A DNA stretch of 22,787 bases from CAYUVA01 sp964448115 [NCBI: uncultured bacterium] (GTDB lineage: Bacteria; CAYUVA01): NCBI GenBank assembly GCA_964448115.1, contig CAYUVA010000056.1, forward strand, positions 1-22,787, read 5' to 3'. Below, piece after piece: positions 7,576 through 15,576 of this stretch (positions are counted from its first letter, which is position 1; each line of letters starts with the position of its first letter). The notes under the pieces were generated by a model. It did no database searches. It saw nothing but the letters and a program-made list of their open reading frames with translations, and was not told the DNA's origin. The position numbers were made by a program, and so were the translations under genes.

Positions 7576-8805
7576 TCATTTGAATATCCTTTTGAGGCGG
7601 TTAAGGAAACCGCCCTCCTTAGATTTCAGAGCCTGTATGGATTCCATTCCCAAGGGCTGGTCAAGATATCTTGCCATGCCCAATGCTGCCAGGTATCCCT
7701 TGTCCTGGCTATGCTCCCTCGAATTGCCAAAGCCATCTCCCTTAAAGAGCCTGGTAGGAAGATTGAAGACCTTCTCGACCAATCGATCCATTCCGGGCAG
7801 GTTGCTGGTGCCCCCGGTGAGAATAACACTCCTGAAGCTGGTCAGATAGCCGCTGCTTGAGATATCATCATACATCATTTTAATCATCTCTCTTGCCCTG
7901 GGCTCCAGCACCTCGGTGATTACCGGCTTGGTGATATGGCGAAATTCTGGCTTCCCCAGGGTGGATATCTTGATAATCTTTTCATCATCTCCCGGCTGGT
8001 TAAATAGCGCGCCGTATTTGACCTTAAGCTTCTCTGCCTCTTGATTGGGTGTTTTAAGGCATATTGCAAGGTCATTGGTTAGATGATGCCCGCCGATTGG
8101 CAGTATCCCTAGATAAATGGCGACACCGTTTTTATATCCAACGGCAGATGACTTGCCGCTGCCTAGGTCGAGCAATATCACTCCTTCCTCTAGCTCTTGG
8201 GAGTGCAATGCGATCCTTGCCAGTCCGAGATCGCTAACCATTACCTTTAGGCAGTTGAAACCAACGAACTGCAATATATCCGCTATGGTCCTTACCAGGT
8301 CTTTTCTTGCCAGCACGAGATGAAGCTGAACCTCCAGGCTATCTGCCTTCATGCCCAGCGGATTGGAGACCACACCTGCATCGCCCAGGTTGAACTCCAC
8401 GGGAATGCGGTGCAGGATCTCCATATCGGGAGGCAACGGCAAGGAAGATGCCTTATCGATGGCATGCTGGATCTCTAAATTGCCTATGCGACCATCCTTG
8501 GCGATTACTGGAACTCTCCCCCTGGTATATTGGCTTCTTATGAATTCTCCTGATATGCCGACAACAAAGTCGGTCGGGTCATAATCGAGGTTGCTGCGAG
8601 CCACCTCGACAGCGTTCCTTATCGCTCCGCCGAGCTCTCTTGGCTCCAGTATCTTGCCCCTTGAGAAGCCCTTTACCGAGCTGATGCCGTATGAGAGGAT
8701 CTTGACGCGGTCAGAGCCAGTGCTGATAGCTGACAGTGCACAGATCTTGGAACTTCCTAGATCCAGGATGTTGTATCTCCGAACCTGTTCTCTACTCTTC
8801 AGCAT
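7576..8805 (-). CDS. ftsA: Cell division protein FtsA
   Basis: 409 residues. FtsA is an actin-like ATPase that tethers FtsZ filaments to the membrane and recruits later division proteins. The actin-fold nucleotide motifs are visible: DLGSSK at 15-20, a second DLGSGKS phosphate loop in the middle, and LTGGTSNLPG toward the C-terminus. The last residues (GGFLNRLKRIFK) form the basic amphipathic helix that serves as membrane anchor, so the protein is full length. The Shine-Dalgarno is weak (AAGG). A dedicated promoter lies in the 139-nt gap upstream, which would allow the ftsA-ftsZ pair to be expressed at a higher level than the rest of the cluster. Confidence 0.96.
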   Translation of the reverse strand: MLKSREQVRRYNILDLGSSKICALSAISTGSDRVKILSYGISSVKGFSRGKILEPRELGGAIRNAVEVARSNLDYDPTDFVVGISGEFIRSQYTRGRVPVIAKDGRIGNLEIQHAIDKASSLPLPPDMEILHRIPVEFNLGDAGVVSNPLGMKADSLEVQLHLVLARKDLVRTIADILQFVGFNCLKVMVSDLGLARIALHSQELEEGVILLDLGSGKSSAVGYKNGVAIYLGILPIGGHHLTNDLAICLKTPNQEAEKLKVKYGALFNQPGDDEKIIKISTLGKPEFRHITKPVITEVLEPRAREMIKMMYDDISSSGYLTSFRSVILTGGTSNLPGMDRLVEKVFNLPTRLFKGDGFGNSREHSQDKGYLAALGMARYLDQPLGMESIQALKSKEGGFLNRLKRIFK

Positions 8806-8828
8806 TTTCCAGAGCCTTGCTTTGCTTT

Positions 8829-8881
8829 TCTATACAGTATTTCGTAGTGTCAATTTTTATTATACAATATCTTGTAGTAGC
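8829..8881 (-). repeat. Degenerate 21-bp direct repeat at the ftsA promoter
   Basis: Two related 21-bp segments, 8831-8851 and 8861-8881, lie 30 bp apart on the plus strand; both begin TATACA, share TAT and GTAGT, and agree at about 15 of 21 positions. On the minus strand, the copy nearer ftsA contains TTGACA (8853-8848), a 13-nt spacer and TATAGA (8834-8829), that is, promoter elements brought four bases too close. It may be a decayed promoter copy or two binding sites for one regulator. Confidence 0.5.
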
Positions 8882-8887
8882 TGTCTA
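8859..8887 (-). promoter_or_regulatory. Sigma-70-type promoter of ftsA-ftsZ
   Basis: On the minus strand, TAGACA (8887-8882, five of six matches to the -35 consensus) is followed by a 17-nt spacer and a perfect TATAAT (8864-8859). Predicted transcription starts about 45-50 nt before the ftsA ATG. It sits in the only sizeable gap of the dcw cluster, consistent with a second promoter for ftsAZ. Confidence 0.7.
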
Positions 8888-8944
8888 GTATAGATTCCTC
8901 AAATTACACTATATAACTAGCCACTTGGCTTCATAAAATCGTTC

Positions 8945-9718
8945 CTATGGTTGGGCGCAAGACAGGATCATTCGATCCCTGAATCTTAGATCTATGAATT
9001 CAATGTTGCCAGGCAGCTTGGCAAGTATGTGCTCGGTGGCGAAGATATAACCGAAGTTCCTTGAGAACTCCAGTATGCTCAAAACTACTGGAGCGTGGAG
9101 GTTATCCACGATTATCTCAAATTCCAACCCCGAGCGCAGGTGAATCTTTTTAGCATTGCTCTTGAGCCATGATATCGCCCCCGGAATATCCTGTATGGAG
9201 TCCAAGAAATCCTTCAGATTCTGCGAGGGGAGTGGATGTCCAATGCGGCGATAACTGCTCTGAAAAAAAATGCCTGTTATCATCGGCAGCTTATATGTCC
9301 CCCCGCGATCGTATTGCTTGAGGAGCACGCCCCGGCTATCGATCAAGTAATCCATATCATCTGACACGATGCCCCAGGGCTGGCGATCAACAACCTCTAT
9401 TACAAGGGTGCCGGGGAGCACTCGTTTTATCTTGCAATCTTGGATCCAGGGCGACTCAGACAAGCGCCTTGAAATGGTTGAAAGCTCGTAATCGAAGATA
9501 TTCTTTCCCGGTTCTATGCCGGCGATATCCAGGATAACTTTCTCGGATAGGCTTTGTGTTCTAATAACCTTTATCTTATCGAGCCTGAAGAAAGGATCTA
9601 TGACCCATGCATTTAATGCGCTATATCCCAGGTACAAAATGAGAAAAAGCAGCGATACTCCCACCCAGATCTTGATTAGCCTCACAGCCAGGCTTGATTT
9701 TGGGTCTTTATTTTTCAT
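8945..9718 (-). CDS. ftsQ: Cell division protein FtsQ/DivIB
   Basis: 257 residues with a short cytoplasmic N-terminus, one membrane segment (about 16-36) and an extracytoplasmic part. That part starts with a POTRA-like domain (about 43-112, beginning FRLDKIKVIRTQSLSEKVI) and continues as an FtsQ/DivIB beta domain. FtsQ bridges FtsL and the septal wall synthases to the cytoplasmic division ring. It begins six nt after the ddl stop and ends 139 nt before ftsA, the expected FtsQ-FtsA-FtsZ order. The sequence is divergent, as is normal for this family, so the call rests on topology, the POTRA start and position. Confidence 0.88.
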   Translation of the reverse strand: MKNKDPKSSLAVRLIKIWVGVSLLFLILYLGYSALNAWVIDPFFRLDKIKVIRTQSLSEKVILDIAGIEPGKNIFDYELSTISRRLSESPWIQDCKIKRVLPGTLVIEVVDRQPWGIVSDDMDYLIDSRGVLLKQYDRGGTYKLPMITGIFFQSSYRRIGHPLPSQNLKDFLDSIQDIPGAISWLKSNAKKIHLRSGLEFEIIVDNLHAPVVLSILEFSRNFGYIFATEHILAKLPGNIEFIDLRFRDRMILSCAQP

Positions 9719-9724
9719 GATTGC

Positions 9725-10675
9725 CTATTCTATTGCTGATTCAAGTAGTTTTATGCACAGCTCATCAAAGCTGATACCAGCCTTAGCTGCTGCCTTTGGC
9801 AACAGGCTATGATCGGTCATGCCCGGTATGGTGTTCAGCTCGAGCACATAAGGCTCGTTATCCGAACTCACCCTGAAGTCCACCCGCACTGCCCCCTTGG
9901 CTCTAAGCGCCTGGCATGTGGCAAGCGCATACCTCTGCATCAAGGCGGTTGCCTCATCGGTGAAGTCAGCAGGGACGATATACTCGGTATCGTCAGCATC
10001 GTACTTGGCTTGGTAGTCATAGAACCCGCTCTTGGGGACGATTTCAACCACTGGCAGCGACCTGCCATCGATTACTCCCACTGTTGCCTCTCGTCCAGCT
10101 ATATACTCCTCGATCAGCACCCTGTCGCCATACCTGAAAGCCTCGCTGAGCGCATCATCGAAGGTGGTAGCTTCCTGCACGATGCTGGCGCCCACAGTGG
10201 ATCCCTCGCAGGCTGGTTTCACCACCCGCGGATAGCCGAGCCGGTGGGGATCGGCAAGCTCGATGCCGGGGAATCGGGTTGTTGCCCATGCCGGGTTGCA
10301 GTAGCCTTTTTTCTCCATCACCGCGAAGCGAGGGGTCGGTATCCCATGATAGATCAAGATCCTCTTGCTCATTATCTTGTCAAGTGCGAGAGCGCTGCCC
10401 AAAACACCGCTGCCGGTATAGGGTATGTCCAGGAATTCAAGCACTCCCTGGATGACACCGTCCTCGCCCCACTTGCCGTGCATGGCGATGAAAGCAATAT
10501 CGATGTTGTGTGCTGCCAACTGCTGCACCAAGTCCCTGCCCACATCTATCCCAACTGCGACCAAGCCTCTCGATATTAGGGCATCGAGCACCGCGCTGCC
10601 CGTCTTTAACGATACCTGGCGCTCAGAGCTAATGCCCCCCATCAAAACTCCGATCTTCATATCGCTAAGCTTCAT
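9725..10675 (-). CDS. ddl: D-alanine--D-alanine ligase
   Basis: 316 residues, typical for Ddl, a cytoplasmic ATP-grasp enzyme that joins two D-alanines for the end of the peptidoglycan stem peptide. Recognisable stretches are the HGKWGEDG motif, the PYTGSG motif with LALDK, the ATP-loop EGSTVGAS, EEYIAGRE, the YDYQAKY substrate loop, and the metal-binding LELNTIPGMT near the C-terminus. The tyrosine in the YDYQAKY loop is consistent with D-Ala-D-Ala rather than D-Ala-D-Lac specificity. The start ATG overlaps the murB stop as ATGA, and ftsQ follows within seven bases, so it is an internal gene of the operon. Confidence 0.97.
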   Translation of the reverse strand: MKLSDMKIGVLMGGISSERQVSLKTGSAVLDALISRGLVAVGIDVGRDLVQQLAAHNIDIAFIAMHGKWGEDGVIQGVLEFLDIPYTGSGVLGSALALDKIMSKRILIYHGIPTPRFAVMEKKGYCNPAWATTRFPGIELADPHRLGYPRVVKPACEGSTVGASIVQEATTFDDALSEAFRYGDRVLIEEYIAGREATVGVIDGRSLPVVEIVPKSGFYDYQAKYDADDTEYIVPADFTDEATALMQRYALATCQALRAKGAVRVDFRVSSDNEPYVLELNTIPGMTDHSLLPKAAAKAGISFDELCIKLLESAIE

Positions 10676-11541
10676 TTGAACACCCCCATCAGCTTGACCT
10701 CATATTCGAGGTCTATGCCTAGTTCTTGCTTGACCTTGGCGCGCACAAGCTCCGCCAAGTCAAGGACCTGGCTTGCAGTCGCCTTGCCCTTATTGCAAAT
10801 AAAGTTGCAGTGTTTCTCTGAGATAAAAGCATCATCGAGGCTGAAACCGGCAAGTCCAAGTGATGCAATAAGCTTGCCTGCGTGCTTGCCGTGCGGGTTC
10901 TTGAAGAAGCAGCCAGCGGTCAAAGCATCATAAGGCTGGGTTGCTTTCCTTTTTTGCATGTATGCGAGCATCTCTTGTTTTAATCTTTCTTTATCTGCCT
11001 TTTCCAATCGGAGCCTGGCAGCGACTATCATCGCCCCCTTGGGCATCTCAAAGCCTCTGTAATCAAAACGGAGGTCTTCTCTTGGCAGCTCGATATCATC
11101 GAGATGGGGAGTAATAATGCGCACGCTTACAATATGATCCGAGATCTGTCCCCCATAGGCGCCAGCGTTCATTATCACCGCCCCGCCGACCGTTCCTGGT
11201 ATCCCATATCCCCATTGCAGGCTGCCAAGTCCTCTACTGGAGCATTCGGATATCAGGCTGCTTAGATGGACCCCTCCATAGACTACGATCTGGTCATCTT
11301 CATAGGCTATCTCCTTGGAGCTGCCCTTAAGCAATATCACCAAGCCGTTAAGCCCTTTATCGCTGATCAGCACATTTGTCCCCGCGCCCAGGATGGTTAT
11401 AGCTAGCCGGTTCTCGATACCATACTGGTAAGCCTGGATCGCATCCTGGCTGTTTTCTGCAATCACAAGCATCTCGGCAGCCCCACCGACACCAATGCTG
11501 GTATATTGGGATAGCGAGATGTTATGTTTAATATCCATCAT
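10672..11541 (-). CDS. murB: UDP-N-acetylenolpyruvoylglucosamine reductase MurB
   Basis: 289 residues. MurB is a cytoplasmic FAD enzyme that uses NADPH to reduce UDP-GlcNAc-enolpyruvate to UDP-MurNAc. The FAD-binding stretches LGAGTNVLIS (51-60) and GIPGTVGG (113-120) with NAGAYGG (125-131) are clear, as is the conserved tyrosine-arginine pair at 161-162. The short form without the extra tyrosine-loop domain fits the type II MurB class. The residue that protonates the intermediate, often serine, is cysteine here (C211 in AGCFFKNP), a variant I believe is also common in the family. It lies one base after murC and overlaps ddl by four. Confidence 0.97.
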   Translation of the reverse strand: MMDIKHNISLSQYTSIGVGGAAEMLVIAENSQDAIQAYQYGIENRLAITILGAGTNVLISDKGLNGLVILLKGSSKEIAYEDDQIVVYGGVHLSSLISECSSRGLGSLQWGYGIPGTVGGAVIMNAGAYGGQISDHIVSVRIITPHLDDIELPREDLRFDYRGFEMPKGAMIVAARLRLEKADKERLKQEMLAYMQKRKATQPYDALTAGCFFKNPHGKHAGKLIASLGLAGFSLDDAFISEKHCNFICNKGKATASQVLDLAELVRAKVKQELGIDLEYEVKLMGVFK

Positions 11542-11542
11542 C

Positions 11543-12967
11543 CTAGTCCGGGGGGCTATACCCCTTGGCTTCCAAGAACATATCTCCCACCTTGAAGACC
11601 GGCCCGGCTCCCAGTGTGAGCACCATATCCGGCTCCGCCGCCTCCGAAAGGAGTATATCGACCGCCCTCTCGAATGAAGCTACATGGTGTACATTGCGAT
11701 GTCCATGTCGCTTGATCCCTTCCATTAGCAGCCCTGAATCGACACCGGGCATCGGTTTCTCGCTAGCCGGATAGATATCTAGCAGTATCAATAAATCAGT
11801 ATCATGGAAACTAGTGTTGAACTGGTCGAGCAGATGCTTGGTGCGCGTGTAGCGATGAGGCTGGAACACAGTTATCAGCCTCCCCTTGCAAAGCCGTCTT
11901 GCTGTAGAAAGGGTAGCCTTTATCTCGGTCGGGTGATGCCCGTAATCATCAACCAGGGTGATTCCATCCACTATAGCCTTTACCTCGAAGCGGCGATCCA
12001 CCCCCTTGAACTCAAGTAACGCTTCCAGGGACTTGCTGCGCTCCACCTGCAGCTCCTCGTTGATGATGAAAGCAGCCAGCGCATTGCAAATGTTATGGCG
12101 TCCGGGTATGGATAGGTGAAGCTGCCCGATCGGCTGACCTTGCTTGAAGATATCGAAGCGCGAGCTGTATCCCTGCTCGATTATATTGTCCGCTCGATAA
12201 TCCGCCTGTGCGTTCAGTCCGTATGTGATTACCGGTCGGCTTATGCGGGGAATGATGCGTTGGACAAATATGCAATCGAGACAGAGTATGACAGAGCCAA
12301 AAAATGGAACCTTGTTTGCAAAATCGACGAATGCCTGTTCGATGCTCTCCATGTCATTGTAGAAGTCAAGATGCTCGGCATCAATATTTGTGATCACCGC
12401 TATGGTCGGTAAAAGCAGGTTGAAGCTGCCATCGCTTTCATCAGCCTCAGCCACGATAATCTCCCCTTCTCCGAGCCTTGCGCCACTGCCGAAGGAACTA
12501 AGCCGACCGCCGAGCACAACCGTTGGATCCCATCCAGCGTGATAAAGCATGGTCGCAGCCATTGAGGTAGTGGTTGTCTTTCCATGCGCCCCGGCGATGA
12601 GCACCGCATATTTAAGCCTCATCAGCTCGGCTAACATTTCAGCGCGGCGAATGACCGGGATGCCAGCTTCCCTGGCGGTTACTACCTCTACATTCTCAGC
12701 GGAAACCGCGCTGGAGACGACCACTACATCGGCATTTCCGATATTCTCTGCTTTATGTCCGATCTCGATACGGCAGCCCAATCTTCTCAACCTGCGCACC
12801 GCCGAGCCTTCCACTAGATCGGAACCGGTTACCTCGAAGTCGAGGTTCTTGAGCAGTTCAGCTATGCCGCTCATCCCGGATCCCCCGATGCCCACAAAAT
12901 GAATCCGCCGTGCCCGGTTCAGGAACAACGACCGGTAGCTTCTCACCTTTTGGCTTTTAGGTAACAT
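11543..12967 (-). CDS. murC: UDP-N-acetylmuramate--L-alanine ligase MurC
   Basis: 474 residues. MurC adds L-alanine to UDP-MurNAc, the first amino acid of the stem peptide. The N-terminal UDP-binding Rossmann motif GIGGSGMSGIAE (26-37) and the Mur-ligase ATP loop GAHGKTTTT (126-134) are both intact. The central ligase domain and the C-terminal HHPTE / FQPHRYTRT stretches are also typical of MurC. The ATG start lies inside the end of ftsW (11-nt overlap), where murG would often be found in other genomes; here ftsW runs straight into murC. Confidence 0.97.
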   Translation of the reverse strand: MLPKSQKVRSYRSLFLNRARRIHFVGIGGSGMSGIAELLKNLDFEVTGSDLVEGSAVRRLRRLGCRIEIGHKAENIGNADVVVVSSAVSAENVEVVTAREAGIPVIRRAEMLAELMRLKYAVLIAGAHGKTTTTSMAATMLYHAGWDPTVVLGGRLSSFGSGARLGEGEIIVAEADESDGSFNLLLPTIAVITNIDAEHLDFYNDMESIEQAFVDFANKVPFFGSVILCLDCIFVQRIIPRISRPVITYGLNAQADYRADNIIEQGYSSRFDIFKQGQPIGQLHLSIPGRHNICNALAAFIINEELQVERSKSLEALLEFKGVDRRFEVKAIVDGITLVDDYGHHPTEIKATLSTARRLCKGRLITVFQPHRYTRTKHLLDQFNTSFHDTDLLILLDIYPASEKPMPGVDSGLLMEGIKRHGHRNVHHVASFERAVDILLSEAAEPDMVLTLGAGPVFKVGDMFLEAKGYSPPD

Positions 12968-14144
12968 TCTTGAGGCTCTTTTCTATCGACTTCCAGATCG
13001 GGTTACGGCTGCGAACTTGCTCCATTCTCGATTCCCTTGCCATCCCAAGCAGGATGCCGAAGGCAGACAATGTAACCACCATGGAGCTTCCACCGTAACT
13101 CACCAACGGCAGTGGAAATCCTGACACAGGAACGAGTCCGACTGACACGGCGATATTGAGCAACGACTGGATGCCGTACATGGCGGTAATACCGAACGCC
13201 AGGTAGGCTCCGAAGACATTGTTGCAGGTGCCAGCCACCCTCATCCCCTTGTGTACAATTATGATTATTGCAATAATAACGCCAATGGTGCCGATGAATC
13301 CCCACTCCTCGCCGATTATGCTGAATATGAAATCATTGTGCGGATGGGGTAGATAGAAGAGCTTCTGCTTGCTATTGCCAGCTCCGGCGCCCAAGATACC
13401 CCCCTGGCCGAAGGCTATATAGGACTGTATTATGTTGAAGCCCCTGGTTTCGGGATACTGCCAGGGATCTATGAAAGCAGCAAGGCGAGCGGCGATGCGT
13501 TGGATCTTCAATACTATCACTATTCCAGCAATGCCAGCGATGCCGATAACTGCTGCAATATACCGCCAGGGAAGGCCTATGCTTACAAGAATGGCAAATG
13601 ATATAAAAAAGACGATCGCTGCGCTGCCGAGATCGTTTTGTAGCGCTACGAGTATTATTATCACTCCGCTTAGGAGCATGGCTACATTCAGATAGTTTCT
13701 TGCCGGTAGATCATCGCTTTGCCTTATCCTGGCGCCGATATATGCCAAGGTTATGACTAGCACTAACTTGGCGAACTCGGAGGGCTGTATTCCATACCCC
13801 CAAATGGTGAACCAGCTTCTGGAGCCATTTATCTCGGATCCAAAAAGAAGCACGCCGACAAGTGAGAGCAACGAAATGGAAACCAATATCAAAATCACAG
13901 CCGGCTTGCTTAAAAAACCATGTCCAACCGTGTAGAAAAACAAAGCTAGCAGCGCTCCAACCAAAATGGCTACCAACTGATGGGAGATAAAGCGATAGGT
14001 ATCGCCGGCTAGATAATCGGAATAGATCGCACTGGCACTGTAAACCATGGACAAGCCGAATCCGAGCAAAAAAACAACCGGCAGGAAGATCCACCATTCC
14101 AAGCCCATCAGCCAGTCATTTAATATTTCTCCTGCTCTTTTCAT
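12957..14144 (-). CDS. ftsW: Septal peptidoglycan polymerase FtsW
   Basis: 395 residues with about ten membrane segments, a SEDS-family protein. FtsW polymerises lipid II into glycan strands at the septum together with its cognate class B PBP, which here lies two genes upstream. Conserved stretches include NGSRSWFTIWGYGIQPSEFAKL after the fourth hydrophobic segment, QNDLGSA in the middle, and the C-terminal GFPLPLVSYGGSS. The position within a dcw cluster supports FtsW rather than RodA. The start overlaps the murD stop as ATGA and its end overlaps the murC start. Confidence 0.95.
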   Translation of the reverse strand: MKRAGEILNDWLMGLEWWIFLPVVFLLGFGLSMVYSASAIYSDYLAGDTYRFISHQLVAILVGALLALFFYTVGHGFLSKPAVILILVSISLLSLVGVLLFGSEINGSRSWFTIWGYGIQPSEFAKLVLVITLAYIGARIRQSDDLPARNYLNVAMLLSGVIIILVALQNDLGSAAIVFFISFAILVSIGLPWRYIAAVIGIAGIAGIVIVLKIQRIAARLAAFIDPWQYPETRGFNIIQSYIAFGQGGILGAGAGNSKQKLFYLPHPHNDFIFSIIGEEWGFIGTIGVIIAIIIIVHKGMRVAGTCNNVFGAYLAFGITAMYGIQSLLNIAVSVGLVPVSGFPLPLVSYGGSSMVVTLSAFGILLGMARESRMEQVRSRNPIWKSIEKSLKNVT

Positions 14145-15574
14145 TGCTTTTCCTTTTTCTTCATTTCGAGTCGCTGCTTTACCTTTACGCTAAAGTCATC
14201 GCCACGAGCAAGATAATTATCGTACATATCAAAGCTGCTACAAGCCGGCGCCAGGAGTATAGTATCCCCTATCAGCGCCTCAAAGACCGCTATATCGACT
14301 GCCTCAGACATATTCATTGCTCTTTTCACAGGGCAGATGTCCTTGAGTGCATCCTCGATTAGCCCCGCTGCCTCCCCGATGAGCACGGCGAGCTTCACCT
14401 TGCCTTTTGCTTCCCTGGCCAGGGCTGCATAATCTCCCCTCTTGTGCACTCCGCCTGCGATCAGTATCAGCGGCGCTTTCTGCGACCTGAGCGAGATGAC
14501 GGCAGCATGGACATTGGTCGCCTTGCTGTCATCCACCGCCTTGATACCGTGTATGTCTGCGACTAGCTGCTGCCTATGAGCGAGCGGCTTGAACTCCTTG
14601 ATAACCTTTATACACCGCCTGGCGTCGTCCAGTATGGGGAGCACCGCGCTAAGGGCTGCCATGGAGTCCTGAAGTAGGTACTCGGGCAGGGCATTGACCA
14701 TCCCTGAATCCATGTAGATAGTCTCTTTTCCTTTCCACAGGGCACATATCTTTTCACCATCCCGGTAGATCCCGTCCAAGGCGGGAAGGGACCTGGTTCC
14801 AAACGCGATCCTGGTTGCCTTGGAGGCGGAAGCGATCCTGCAGACCAGATCATCAGTATTATTGAATGCCAGATAGTCGTTCGGCTCCTGGTTTACCGTT
14901 ATGCGCGCCTTTGATTTAGCATACTCCTCGAAGTTGGCGTGCCAATCGAGGTGATCCGGCGCGATATTTAGAATGACAGCCACATAAGGCTTGAAGACCT
15001 CAACATATTGCAGTTGGAACGAGCTGACCTCAGCAACGATATATTGCAGCTTATGGTCATCAATCGCGATATCGACAAGCGGCTTTCCGTAGTTTCCCCC
15101 CAATCCTGCTTTGATCCCGGCAGCCTGCAGCATTGATTGGATCAACAGTGCGGTTGTGCTTTTGCCGTTGGTGCCGGTAACTGCGATGACAGGGGTGCTG
15201 GTAATATGGAAGGCAAGCTCTATGTCTCCGATTATCGGGATGCCTGCTCTTTTGGCATAGGAAAAAGGTGGGGCATTTTGGGGGATCCCCGGACTTGGAA
15301 AGAACGCCTTGGACTTGGCGAAGATCCTTTGGGTATGTACTCCCAGTTCTACATCATCAATGGATTTAGCGAGCATGGCTGCCGCATCTCTAGTCCTTTG
15401 GTTGTCTGTGCCTTCGGTTACACTTACCTTGAAGCCTAGGGTGCTGAAAAGATTTACCAAACTCTTGCCAGTTACCCCAAGCCCGCCGATGACAATGCAT
15501 TGATTGGGGACGAGCCACCAACGCTCCTTGAGTTTCCTTAATATCTGCTCTTTTTTATCCGGGTTGATCTCCAT
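14141..15574 (-). CDS. murD: UDP-N-acetylmuramoylalanine--D-glutamate ligase MurD
   Basis: 477 residues. MurD adds D-glutamate to UDP-MurNAc-L-Ala in the cytoplasm. It has the N-terminal UDP-binding motif IGGLGVTGKS (29-38) and the ATP-binding TGTNGKSTT (133-141), followed by the typical NIAPDHLDWH metal and substrate region. It begins two bases after the PBP gene, at exactly the point where murE, murF and mraY usually intervene, and its stop overlaps the ftsW start. Confidence 0.96.
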   Translation of the reverse strand: MEINPDKKEQILRKLKERWWLVPNQCIVIGGLGVTGKSLVNLFSTLGFKVSVTEGTDNQRTRDAAAMLAKSIDDVELGVHTQRIFAKSKAFFPSPGIPQNAPPFSYAKRAGIPIIGDIELAFHITSTPVIAVTGTNGKSTTALLIQSMLQAAGIKAGLGGNYGKPLVDIAIDDHKLQYIVAEVSSFQLQYVEVFKPYVAVILNIAPDHLDWHANFEEYAKSKARITVNQEPNDYLAFNNTDDLVCRIASASKATRIAFGTRSLPALDGIYRDGEKICALWKGKETIYMDSGMVNALPEYLLQDSMAALSAVLPILDDARRCIKVIKEFKPLAHRQQLVADIHGIKAVDDSKATNVHAAVISLRSQKAPLILIAGGVHKRGDYAALAREAKGKVKLAVLIGEAAGLIEDALKDICPVKRAMNMSEAVDIAVFEALIGDTILLAPACSSFDMYDNYLARGDDFSVKVKQRLEMKKKEKQ

Positions 15575-15576
15575 AA

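Noticed and set aside
9809-10579. 256-codon open frame on the plus strand inside ddl
   Set aside because: It is the antisense shadow of ddl, with no recognisable domain and no ribosome binding site worth noting.
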